A DNA stretch of 64,000 nt, from assembly GCF_964340395.1 (NCBI RefSeq), contig NC_135565.1, forward strand, positions 13,909,209 through 13,973,208, in the 5' to 3' direction. Numbering within the stretch: the stretch's first letter is position 1; each line of letters opens with the position of its first letter. Source of the stretch: Glandiceps talaboti. Taxonomy: Eukaryota > Hemichordata > Enteropneusta > Spengelidae. Shown in pieces: positions 25,861 to 38,500 of this stretch. The translations under genes and the position numbers were made by a program. The notes under the pieces were generated by a model. That model saw only the letters and a program-made list of their open reading frames with translations. It was not told where the DNA came from and did no database searches.

Positions 25861-26117
25861 TGAGTGCATCTTATTGTCTCTAGATCTGGCTATCAAAAGA
25901 AAGGAAGAGGTGTTTTAACAGCTAATCGGATGAACAGCCAAGTTTTGTGAAGCTTATAATTCAGGAGAAGTGAGATTACTGTCTAATTAAATAATCAAAC
26001 AGAACAGAAGGGCATTACGTTTTAATTTATGTGCAACGTCTCGGCTTCTTGTCTCTCCCAGAGGTCGTGTGACCTTGGAGGAATTATACTGACAGTATCC
26101 ATGACTATGGAGGCGAC

Positions 26118-26119
<2 letters not shown>

Positions 26120-26193
<74 letters not shown>
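26120..26193. repeat. (TA)n microsatellite
   Basis: About 37 TA units, followed by CACACACA and the second direct repeat. Confidence 0.97.
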
Positions 26194-26197
<4 letters not shown>

Positions 26198-26204
<7 letters not shown>

Positions 26205-26305
26205 AATCGGGAATTTGTTTCATACTTAATTGATGATAACCAAGTACGTTTTATTTTCATCACAGTAACTCTACTGTGTTTTCATATAAACTACGGAGCA
26301 ACCGG
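26198..26305. repeat. Direct repeat, copy 2
   Basis: Second copy of the 25552-25668 sequence. It is followed at once by a small hairpin, 26304-26338, with ends GGTACGA and TCGTACC. Confidence 0.85.
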
Positions 26306-26549
26306 TACGACTGTAGCGGTTTTACCGGTTACATCGTACCACAGACTCTCTGTGATAGAGGGACTGTGATCGTGGACATGCCAACCGTTCAGCAGTAAAG
26401 GCTAGTAAGCGACATGAGGTCACCTCCCTCGTTGCCTCTAACCGCTCCCTACCAATAAAGGTGGGAATATTGACCATTGATTGATTCAAAGGAATGTCTG
26501 GCAATACGTCACAGAATGGAAACCTTTTCGGCCGAGTTCCATTTTTACC

Positions 26550-26628
26550 CCATAGCGATGTTCGGTCGTGTGTCGTATTGTATCGGAAGAACATTCGAGG
26601 TCTGGCAGATAGACTACCAAGCTGGGTG
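26550..26628. repeat. Solo right module of the 17.6-18.7 kb foldback family
   Basis: It contains TAGCGATGTTCGGTCGTG, TATCGGAAGAACATTCGAGG and a GATAGACTA end, closely matching 18110-18180. Only this half is present. Confidence 0.75.
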
Positions 26629-27621
26629 TGATTAAAGATTCCCGCCACTTCTTTTACTTACTAATACTAGCTCAGTGTGTAAGCAAATATTCAGAAACAC
26701 CGTTCAGATAAACAACAGAATATTACTCATTCAAAACGAGAATATTTTAAAAGAAAAAACTATATACACTATTTCGTCGTTGGGTGCAATAAAATGAAAA
26801 ATATGGGACATTCCACATCAGACTGTCTGTGGTTAATACGGTTTAACGGTTTCATCAAGTGAGGTTATAATCCAAACATCGTATTTCGGAATTTTGGGAA
26901 CAGTCCCGGCATTGCGGACCATAGGCCAGGAATAAACTTGCAATTATATAACTGGGCAAACGTGATGTCAGCAGATTCATATGACAAGTAAAACGAGCAG
27001 TGTCAGAGATGACGTGATTTTATGGCGAGATTTCTAATTTTAGTTTTTGTGTAAATCCCAATGTATTCGAACAGAGGGACTGTGATTAGAATCATATAAA
27101 AAACAATAAGAATTAAACCATCTGGCAAACATTCGGGTATGTGATCCGGGCAAGCGGAAATCTTTTCTCAGTTGTAATTCACGAGTTCGGACCAAGTCAA
27201 TCTCGTTACTTACGTGTGATAATACGGGTGTGTGAGTGCTGGAGGAGAGAGGCTGGAGCACATGGCACAGTGATAGAGGGACTGTGATGTGTTTAATGAT
27301 TCGTATAAGTACAAATTAATGAAGTATTCCTTATAACGGTCCAGTCATAGTTATGTAGTAACATTTACAACATGTAACATTTTCATTTGTAGTTTGACTC
27401 CTGCTTTGAACCTTTAATCACGGTTGATAGAAAAGGCTTTTCAAGTAATCATGGCGGAATGTCCTATATCTTGAACATGGACGAAAAAGGCACACTTTGG
27501 AAATGTATATTTGACAAGGACAGAATGTAGAATGTAGAGTAATAATGTTTAATCTGTTCATGAATAAAACATGTTTCTGTCGAGTTCATGACCTGTTCCC
27601 TCCCGACATGCATAACATTAT

Positions 27622-27825
27622 GGAATCCAGCATGATAAAACAATGGATTGTGAACAGATAGGGGTCATGGTGGATTCTCGAAGAATCCATTATGGATAAC
27701 AGTGATGGATACCTCAACACTGGATATCAATGGATTCTCACTAGATTCTGCTAGATACCGCTAGAATCCAGCATGTTAGATACCACTGGATTCTGCTGGA
27801 TATGGAACATTTCACACAGTGTAAC
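27622..27825. repeat. GGATTC/GAATCC-rich dispersed element, copy 2
   Basis: Same word composition as 12176-12390 but in the opposite orientation, ending TTTCACACAGTGT. Several near-palindromic blocks such as GAATCCAGCA and TGCTGGATTC occur. Confidence 0.75.
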
Positions 27826-27949
27826 CCATCTAATGAATGTTAAGTTTGTCACTTCGTGCTGTGTTGAGCACAGATGAACTTATCATTACAAAAGATTGAA
27901 GTTAATTTCAGGCACACTAGTAACCACTGAATATGTGACTCAATCTGCT

Positions 27950-28230
27950 AACTGCTCTCAATTTCAGTCAGTAGACAGGGTACAGTGAATGAGTGTACTT
28001 GAGTCACAGATTTAGTCAGCAGACAGACTATAGTGAATGAGTGTAGTGGAGTCACAGATTCAGTCAGTACACATGCTATAGTGAATGTGTTTAGTAGATT
28101 CACAGATTCAGTCAGTAGACAGGCTATAGTCGAGTGTAGTGGAGTCACAGATTCAGTCAATAGACAGGCTATAGTGAATGAGTGTAGTGGAGTCACAGAT
28201 TCTGTCAGTAGGCAGGCTATAGTGGAACAT
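27950..28230. repeat. 48-bp minisatellite, proximal part
   Basis: About six diverged units of the same 48-bp sequence as 28441-29556. It is separated from the main array by an inserted retroelement tail. Confidence 0.92.
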
Positions 28231-28440
28231 AGAAAAACATGTTTAACATGATGGAGAATTGTAATTTTTTATTTCTCTTTCTTTCTCTCTTATTATTTCT
28301 TTGAAGTTATTAGTTCAACTTGCTATTTCAACATGATATTTTGTATGTATTTGACTTCTATGTAAATGCTGCTCCTAATGTTTTTAGTGAGCCCCTAATA
28401 TAACAGGGATACAGAAAATAAATAAATAAATAAATAAATA
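28231..28440 (+). mobile_element. Retroelement 3' end inserted in the minisatellite
   Basis: About 200 bases unrelated to the minisatellite end in an (AATA)n run (28415-28442). ATAGTG is present at both junctions and may be the target duplication. A 3' end with an AATA-type tail is typical of non-LTR retrotransposons or SINEs. Too little remains to name a family. Confidence 0.6.
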
Positions 28441-29556
28441 AATAGTGAATGAGTGTAGTAGAGTCAGATTGTCAGTACACAGGCTGTAGTGAATTAGTGT
28501 AGTAGAGTCACAGATTCAGTCAGTAGACAGGCTATAGTGAGTGAGTGTAGTGGAATCACAGATTCAGTCAGTAGACAGGCTATAGTGAATGAGTGTAGTG
28601 GAGTCACAGATTCAGTCAGTAGACAGGCTATAGTGAATGAGTGTAGTGGAGCCATAGATTTAGTCAGTAGACAGGCTATAGTGAATGAGTGTAGTAGAGT
28701 CACAGATTCAGTCAGTAGACAGGCTATAGTGAATGAGTGTAGTAGAGTTACAGATTCAGTCAGTAGACAGGCTATAGTGAATGAGTGTAGTAGAGTCACG
28801 GATTCAGTCAGTAGACAGGCTATAGTGAATGAGTGTAGTGGAGTCACAGATTCAGTCAGTGTACAGGCTATAGTGATAGAGTGTAGTAGAGTCACAGATT
28901 TAGTCAGTAGACAGGCTATAGTGAATGAGTGTAGTGGAGTCACAGATTTAGTCAGTAGACAGGCTATAGTGAATGAGTGTAGTGGAGTCACAGATTCAGT
29001 CAGTAGACAGGCTATAGTGAATGAGTGTAGTGGAGTCACAGATTCAGTCAGTAGACAGGCTATAGTGAATGAGTGTAGTGGAGTCACAGATTCAGTCAGT
29101 AGATACATGTAGGCTATAGTGAATGAGTGTAGTGGAGTCACAGATTCAGCCAGTAGACAGGCTATAGTGAATGAGTGTAGTGGAGTCACAGATTCAGTCA
29201 GTAGATACATGTAGGCTATAGTGAATGAGTGTAGTGGAGTCACAGATTCAGTCAGTAGACAGGCTATAGTGAATGAGTGTAGTGGAGTCACAGATTCAGT
29301 CAGTAGATACATGTAGGCTATAGTGAATGAGTGTAGTGGAGTCACAGATTCAGTCAGTAGACAGGCTATAGTGAATGAGTGTAGTCGAGTCACAGATTCA
29401 GTCAGTAGACAGGCTATAGTGAATGTGTGTAGTGGAGTCACAGATTCAGTCAGTAGACAGGCTATAGTGAATGTGTGTAGTGGAGTCATAGATTGTTAGT
29501 AGACAGGCTATAGTGAAAGAGTGTAGTGGAGTCACAGATTCAGTCAGTAGACAGAA
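28441..29556. repeat. 48-bp minisatellite, main array
   Basis: About 23 tandem units, with phrases GTGAATGAGTGTAGTGGAGT, CACAGATTCAGTCAGTAGAC and AGGCTATA. Some units carry an ATACATGT insertion. As 48 is a multiple of three, both strands stay open for hundreds of codons (16-residue repeats NECSGVTDSVSRQAIV and PLHSFTIACLLTESVT). I regard these as artefacts of the repeat length and not as proteins. Confidence 0.96.
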
Positions 29557-32500
29557 TTCTAGTGTGTGATATCTTACTACATGTCTAGGTGTGGACTACA
29601 GTCTTCTAGTGTGTGATATTTTACTACATGTCTAGGTGGGGACTACAGTCTTCTAATGTGTGATATTTTACTACATGTCTAGATGGGGACTATACTACGT
29701 CTTCTAGTGTGTGATATGTTACTACATGTCTAGGTGGGGACTATAGTCTTCTAGTGTGTGATATTTTACTACATGTCTAGGTGAGGACTATAGTCTTCTA
29801 GTATGTGATATTTTACTACATGTCTAGGTGGGGACTACAGTCTTCTAGTGTGTGATATTTTACTACATGTCTAGGTGGGGAATACAGTCTTCTAGTGTGT
29901 GATATTTTACTACATGTCTAGGTGAGGACTATAGTCTTCTAGTATGTGATATTTTACTACATGTCTAGGTGGGGACTATAGTCTTCTATGTGTGTGATAT
30001 GTTACTACATGTCTAGGTGGGGACTACAGTCTTCTAGTGTGTGATATTTTACTACATGTCTAGGTGGGAACTATAGTCTTCTAGTGTGTGATATTTTACT
30101 ACATGTCTAGATGTTGACTACAGTCTTCTAGTATGTGATATTTTACTACATGTCTAGGTGGGGACTACAGTCTTCTAGTGTGTGATATGTTACTACATGT
30201 CTAGGTGTGGACTATAGTCTTCTAGTGTGTGATATTTTACTACATGTCTAGGTGGGGACTACAGTCTTCTAGTAAGTGTGTTATATTTTACTACATGTCT
30301 AGGTGGGGACTACAGTCTTCTAGTAAGTGATATTTTACTACATGTCTAGGTGGGGACTATAGTCTTCTAGTATGTGATATTTTACTACATGTCTATAGAT
30401 GTGGACTACAGCCTTCTAGTGTGTAATATTTTACTACATGTCTATAGGTGTGGACTATAGTCTTCTAGTGTGTGATATTTTATTACATGTCTAGGTGTGG
30501 ACTACAGTCTTCTAGTGTGTGATATTTTACTACATGTCTAGGTGGGGAGTACAGTCTTCTAGTGTGTGATATTTTACTACATGTCTAGGTGGGGAGTACA
30601 GTCTTCTAGTGTGTGATATTTTACTACATGTCTAGGTGGGGACTACAGTCTTCTAGCGTGTGATATTTTACTACATGTCTAGGTGGGAACTATAGTCTTT
30701 TAGTGTGTGATATTTTACTACATGTCTAGGTGTGGACTACAGTCTTCTAGTGTGTGATATTTTACTACATGTCTAGGTGGGGACTACATTCTTCTAGTGT
30801 GTGATATGTTACTACATGTCTTGGTGGGAACTATAGTCTTCTAGTGTGTGATATTTTACTATATGTCTAGGTGGGAACTATAGTTTTCTAGTGTGTGATA
30901 TTTTACTACATGTCTAGGTGGGGACTATAGTCTTCTAGTGTGTGATATTTTACTACATGTCTAGGTGGGGACTATAGTCTTCTAGTGTGTGATATTTTAC
31001 TACATGTCTAGGTGGGGAATACAGTCTTCTAGTGTGTGATATTTTACTACATGTCTAGATGTTGACTACAGTCTTCTAGTATGTGATATTTTACTACATG
31101 TCTAGGTGGGGACTATAGTCTTCTAGTGTGTGATATTTTACTACATGTCTAGATGTTGACTACAGTCTTCTAGTATGTGATATTTTACTACATGTCTAGG
31201 TGTGGACTATAGTCTTCTAGTATGTGATATTTTACTACATGTCTAGGTGGGGACTATAGTCTTCTAGTGTGTGATATGTTACTACATGTCTAGGTGGGGA
31301 CTATAGTCTTCTAGTGTGTGATATTTTACTACATGTCTAGGTGGGGACTATAGTCTTCTAGTGTGTGATATTTTACTACATGTCTATAGGTGTGGACTAT
31401 AGTCTTCTAGTGTGTGATAATTTACTACATGTCTAGGTGTGGACTATAGTCTTCTAGTGTGTGATATTTTACTACATGTCTAGGTGGGGACTATAGTTTT
31501 CTAGTGTGTGATATTTTACTACATGTCTAGGTGGGGACTACAGTCTTCTAGTGTGTGATATTTTACTACACGTCTAGGTGGGGACTACAGTCTTCTAGTG
31601 TGTGATATGTTACTACATGTCTAGGTGGGGACTACAGTCTTCTAGTGTGTGATATTTTACTACACGTCTAGGTGGGGACTACAGTCTTCTAGTGTGTGAT
31701 ATTTTACTACATGTCTAGATGTTGACTACAGTCTTCTAGTATGTGATATTTTACTACATGTCTAGGTGGGGACTACAGTCTTCTAGTATGTGATATTTTA
31801 CTACATGTCTAGATGTTGACTACAGTCTTCTAGTATGTGATATTTTACTACATGTCTAGGTGGGGACTACAGTCTTCTAGTGTGTGATATTTTACTACAT
31901 GTCTAGGTGTGGACTATAGTCTTCTAGTGTGTGATATTTTACTACATGTCTAGATGTTGACTACAGTCTTCTAGTATGTGATATTTTACTACATGTCTAG
32001 ATGGGGACTATAGTCTTCTAGTGTGTGATATTTTACTTCATGTCTAGGTGGGTAGTAGTCTTCTAGTGTGTGATATGTTACTACATGTCTATAGGTGGGG
32101 ACTATAGTCTTCTAGTGTGTGATATTTTACTACATGTCTAGGTGGGGACTATAGTCTTCTAGTATGTGATATTTTACTACATGTCTAGGTGGGGAGTACA
32201 GTCTTCTAGTGTGTGATATTATTTTACTACATGTCTAGGTGGGGACTACAGTCTTCTAGTATGTGATATTTTACTACATGTCTAGGTGGGGAGTACAGTC
32301 TTCTAGTGTGTGATATTTTACTACATGTCTAGGTGGGGAGTACAGTCTTCTAGTGTGTGATATCTTACTACATGTCTAGGTGGGGACTATAGTCTTCTAG
32401 TGTGTGATATTTTACTACATGTCTAGGTGTGGACTACAGTCTTCTAGTGTGTGATATCTTACTACATGTCTAGGTGGGGACTACAGTCTTCTAGTGTGTG

Positions 32501-35500
32501 ATATTTTACTACATGTCTAGGTGGGGACTACAGTCTTCTAGTGTGTGATATTTTACTACATGTCTAGGTGTGGACTACAGCCTTCTAGTGTGTGATATTT
32601 TACTACATGTCTATAGGTGTGGACTACAGCCTTCTAGTGTGTGATATTTTACTACATGTCTATAGGTGTGGACTAGTCTTCTAGTGTGTGATATTTTACT
32701 ACATGTCTAGGTGGGGACTATAGTCTTCTAGTATGTGATATTTTACTACATGTCTATAGATGTGGACTACAGCCTTCTAGTGTGTAATATTTTACTACAT
32801 GTCTAGGTGGGGACTATAGTCTTCTAGTGTGTGATATTTTATTACATGTCTAGGTGTGGACTATAGTCTTCTAGTGTGTGATATTTTACTACATGTCTAG
32901 GTGGGGACTATAGTCTTCTAGTATGTGATATTTTACTACATGTCTATAGATGTGGACTACAGCCTTCTAGTGTGTAATATTTTACTACATGTCTAGGTGG
33001 GGACTATAGTCTTCTAGTGTGTGATATTTTGCTACATGTCTAGGTGTGGACTATAGTCTTCTAGTGTGTGATATTTTATTACATGTCTAGGTGTGGACTA
33101 TAGTCTTCTAGTATGTGATATTTTACTACATGTCTAGGTGGGGACTATACAGTCTTCTAGTGTGTGATATTTTACTACATGTCTAGGTGAGGACTATAGT
33201 CTTCTAGTATGTGATATTTTACTACATGTCTAGGTGGGGACTATAGTCTTCTAGTGTGTGATATTTTACTACATGTCTAGGTGGGGAGTATAGTCTTCTA
33301 GTGTGTGATAGTTTTACTACATGTATAGGTGGGGACTATAGTCTTCTAGTGTGTGATATTTTACTACATGTCTAGGTGGGGAATACAGTCTTCTAGTGTG
33401 TGATATTTTACTACATGTCTAGGTGTGGACTACAGTCTTCTAGTGTGTGATATTTTACTACATGTCTAGGTGTGGACAACAGTCTTCTAGTGTGTGATAT
33501 TTTACTACATGTCTAGGTGGGGACTATAGTCTTCTAGTGTGTGATATTTTACTACATGTCTAGGTGTGGACTACAGTCTTCTAGTGTGTGATATTTTACT
33601 ACATGTCTAGATGGGGACTATATATAGTCTTCTAGTGTGTGATATTTTACTACATGTCTAGGTGAGGACTATAGTCTTCTAGTGTGTGATATTTTACTAC
33701 ATGTCTAGATGGGGACTTAAGTCTTCTAGTGTGTGATATTTTACTACATGTCTAGGTGGGGACTACAGTCTTCTAGTAAGTGTGTTATATTTTACTACAT
33801 GTCTAGGTGGGGACTACAGTCTTCTAGTAAGTGATATTTTACTACATGTCTAGGTGGGGACTATAGTCTTCTAGTATGTGATATTTTACTACATGTCTAT
33901 AGATGTGGACTACAGCCTTCTAGTGTGTAATATTTTACTACATGTCTATAGGTGTGGACTATAGTCTTCTAGTGTGTGATATTTTATTACATGTCTAGGT
34001 GTGGACTACAGTCTTCTAGTGTGTGATATTTTACTACATGTCTAGGTGGGGAGTACAGTCTTCTAGTGTGTGATATTTTACTACATGTCTAGGTGGGGAG
34101 TACAGTCTTCTAGTGTGTGATATTTTACTACATGTCTAGGTGGGGACTACAGTCTTCTAGCGTGTGATATTTTACTACATGTCTAGGTGGGAACTATAGT
34201 CTTTTAGTGTGTGATATTTTACTACATGTCTAGGTGTGGACTACAGTCTTCTAGTGTGTGATATTTTACTACATGTCTAGGTGTGGACTACAGTCTTCTA
34301 GTGTGTGATATGTTACTACATGTCTTGGTGGGAACTATAGTCTTCTAGTGTGTGATATTTTACTACATGTCTAGGTGGGAACTATAGTTTTCTAGTGTGT
34401 GATATTTTACTACATGTCTAGGTGGGGACTATAGTCTTCTAGTGTGTGATATTTTACTACATGTCTAGGTGGGGACTATAGTCTTCTAGTGTGTGATATT
34501 TTACTACATGTCTAGGTGGGGAATACAGTCTTCTAGTGTGTGATATTTTACTACATGTCTAGATGTTGACTACAGTCTTCTAGTATGTGATATTTTACTA
34601 CATGTCTAGGTGGGGACTATAGTCTTCTAGTGTGTGATATTTTACTACATGTCTAGATGTTGACTACAGTCTTCTAGTGTGTGATATTTTACTACATGTC
34701 TAGGTGTGGACTATAGTCTTCTAGTGTGTGATATTTTACTACATGTCTAGGTGTGGACTATAGTCTTCTAGTGTGTGATATTTTACTACATGTCTAGATG
34801 TTGACTACAGTCTTCTAGTGTGTGATATTTTACTACATGTCTAGGTGTGGACTATAGTTTTCTAGTGTGTGATATTTTAGTACATGTCTAGGTGTGGACT
34901 ATAGTCTTCTAGTGTGTGATATTTTACTACATGTCTAGGTGGGGACTATAGTCTTCTAGTATGTGATATTTTACTACATGTCTAGGTGTGGACTATAGTC
35001 TTCTAGTGTGTGATATTTTACTACATGTCTAGGTGGGGACTATAGTCTTCTAGTGTGTGATATGTTACTACATGTCTAGGTGGGGACTATAGTCTTCTAG
35101 TGTGTGATATTTTACTACATGTCTAGGTGGGGACTATAGTCTTCTAGTGTGTGATATTTTACTACATGTCTATAGGTGTGGACTATAGTCTTCTAGTGTG
35201 TGATAATTTACTACATGTCTAGGTGTGGACTATAGTCTTCTAGTGTGTGATATTTTACTACATGTCTAGGTGGGGACTATAGTCTTCTAGTGTGTGATAT
35301 TTTACTACATGTCTAGGTGGGGACTACAGTCTTCTAGTGTGTGATATTTTACTACACGTCTAGGTGGGGACTACAGTCTTCTAGTGTGTGATATGTTACT
35401 ACATGTCTAGGTGGGGACTACAGTCTTCTAGTGTGTGATATTTTACTACACGTCTAGGTGGGGACTACAGTCTTCTAGTGTGTGATATTTTACTACATGT

Positions 35501-38500
35501 CTAGATGTTGACTACAGTCTTCTAGTATGTGATATTTTACTACATGTCTAGGTGGGGACTACAGTCTTCTAGTGTGTGATATGTTACTACATGTCTAGGT
35601 GTGGACTATAGTCTTCTAGTGTGTGATATTTTACTACATGTCTAGATGTTGACTACAGTCTTCTAGTATGTGATATTTTACTACATGTCTAGATGGGGAC
35701 TATAGTCTTCTAGTGTGTGATATTTTACTTCATGTCTAGGTGGGTAGTAGTCTTCTAGTGTGTGATATGTTACTACATGTCTAGGTGGGGACTATAGTCT
35801 TCTAGTGTGTGATATTTTACTACATGTCTAGGTGGGGACTATAGTCTTCTAGTATGTGATATTTTACTACATGTCTATAGATGTGGACTACAGCCTTCTA
35901 GTGTGTAATATTTTACTACATGTCTAGGTGGGGACTATAGTCTTCTAGTGTGTGATATTTTATTACATGTCTAGGTGTGGACTATAGTCTTCTAGTGTGT
36001 GATATTTTACTACATGTCTAGGTGGGGACTATAGTCTTCTAGTATGTGATATTTTACTACATGTCTATAGATGTGGACTACAGCCTTCTAGTGTGTAATA
36101 TTTTACTACATGTCTAGGTGGGGACTATAGTCTTCTAGTGTGTGATATTTTGCTACATGTCTAGGTGTGGACTATAGTCTTCTAGTGTGTGATATTTTAT
36201 TACATGTCTAGGTGTGGACTATAGTCTTCTAGTATGTGATATTTTACTACATGTCTAGGTGGGGACTACAGTCTTTTAGTGTGTGATATTTTACTACATG
36301 TCTAGGTGAGGACTATAGTCTTCTAGTATGTGATATTTTACTACATGTCTAGGTGGGGACTATAGTCTTCTAGTGTGTGATATTTTACTACATGTCTAGG
36401 TGGGGAGTATAGTCTTCTAGTGTGTGATAGTTTTACTACATGTATAGGTGGGGACTATAGTCTTCTAGTGTGTGATATTTTACTACATGTCTAGGTGTGG
36501 AATACAGTCTTCTAGTGTGTGATATTTTACTACATGTCTAGGTGTGGACAACAGTCTTCTAGTGTGTGATATTTTACTACATGTCTAGGTGGGGACTATA
36601 GTCTTCTAGTGTGTGATATTTTACTACATGTCTAGGTGGGGAATACAGTCTTCTAGTGTGTGATATTTTACTACATGTCTATAGGTGTGGACTATAGTCT
36701 TCTAGTGTGTGATATTTTACTACATGTCTAGGTGTGGACTACAGTCTTCTAGTGTGTGATATTTTACTACATGTCTAGATGGGGACTATATATAGTCTTC
36801 TAGTGTGTGATATTTTACTACATGTCTAGGTGAGGACTATAGTCTTCTAGTGTGTGATATTTTACTACATGTCTAGATGGGGACTATAGTCTTCTAGTGT
36901 GTGATATTTTACTACATGTCTAGGTGGGGACTACAGTCTTCTAGTAAGTGTGTTATATTTTACTACATGTCTAGGTGGGGACTACAGTCTTCTAGTAAGT
37001 GATATTTTACTACATGTCTAGGTGGGGACTATAGTCTTCTAGTATGTGATATTTTACTACATGTCTATAGATGTGGACTACAGCCTTCTAGTGTGTAATA
37101 TTTTACTACATGTCTATAGGTGTGGACTATAGTCTTCTAGTGTGTGATATTTTATTACATGTCTAGGTGTGGACTACAGTCTTCTAGTGTGTGATATTTT
37201 ACTACATGTCTAGGTGGGGAGTACAGTCTTCTAGTGTGTGATATTTTACTACATGTCTAGGTGGGGAGTACAGTCTTCTAGTGTGTGATATTTTACTACA
37301 TGTCTAGGTGGGGACTATAGTCTTCTAGTGTGTGATATTTTACTACATGTCTAGGTGGGGAGTACAGTCTTCTAGTGTGTGATATTTTACTACATCATGT
37401 CTAGGTGTGGACTATAGTCTTCTAGTGTGTGATATTTTACTACATGTCTAGGTGGGGAATACAGTCTTCTAGTGTGTGATATTTTACTACATGTCTAGGT
37501 GTGGACTATAGTCTTCTAGTGTGTGATATTTTACTACATGTCTAGGTGGGGACTACAGTCTTCTAGTGTGTGATATTTTACTACATGTCTAGATGGCGAC
37601 TATAGTCTTCTAGTGTGTGATATTTTACTACATGTCTAGGTGAGGACTATAGTCTTCTAGTGTGTGATATTTTACTACATGTCTAGATGGGGACTATAGT
37701 CTTCTAGTGTGTGATATTTTACTACATGTCTAGGTGTGGACTATAGTCTTCTAGTGTGTGATATTTTACTACATGTCTAGGTGAGGACTATAGTCTTCTA
37801 GTGTGTGATATTTTACTACATGTCTAGATGGCGACTATAGTCTTCTAGTGTGTGATATTTTACTACATGTCTAGGTGAGGACTATAGTCTTCTAGTGTGT
37901 GATATTTTACTACATGTCTAGATGGCGACTATAGTCTTCTAGTGTGTGATATTTTACTACATGTCTAGGTGAGGACTATAGTCTTCTAGTGTGTGATATT
38001 TTACTACATGTCTAGATGGCGACTATAGTCTTCTAGTGTGTGATATTTTACTACATGTCTAGGTGAGGACTATAGTCTTCTAGTGTGTGATATTTTACTA
38101 CATGTCTAGATGGCAACTATAGTCTTCTAGTGTGTGATATTTTACTACATGTCTAGGTGAGGACTATAGTCTTCTAGTGTGTGATATTTTACTACATGTC
38201 TAGGTGAGGACTATAGTCTTCTAGTGTGTGATATTTTACTACATGTCTAGATGGCGACTACAGTCTTCTAGTGTGTGATATTTTACTACATGTCTAGGTG
38301 AGGACTATAGTCTTCTAGTGTGTGATATTTTACTACATGTCTAGGTGGGAACTACAGTCTTCTAGTGTGTGATATTTTACTACATGTCTAGGTGGGAACT
38401 ACAGTCTTCTAGTGTGTGATATTTTACTACATGTCTAGGTGGGGACTACAGTCTTCTAGTGTGTGATATTTTACTACATGTCTAGATGGGGACTACAGTC

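Noticed and set aside
26322-26648. 108-codon minus-strand frame
   Set aside because: It runs through a solo foldback module and short repeats and so is not a gene.
28494-29489. 331-codon frame on the minus strand with 16-residue repeats
   Set aside because: It lies entirely in the 48-bp minisatellite, the other strand is open as well, and one inserted unit type (ATACATGT) changes length without any sign of protein constraint.
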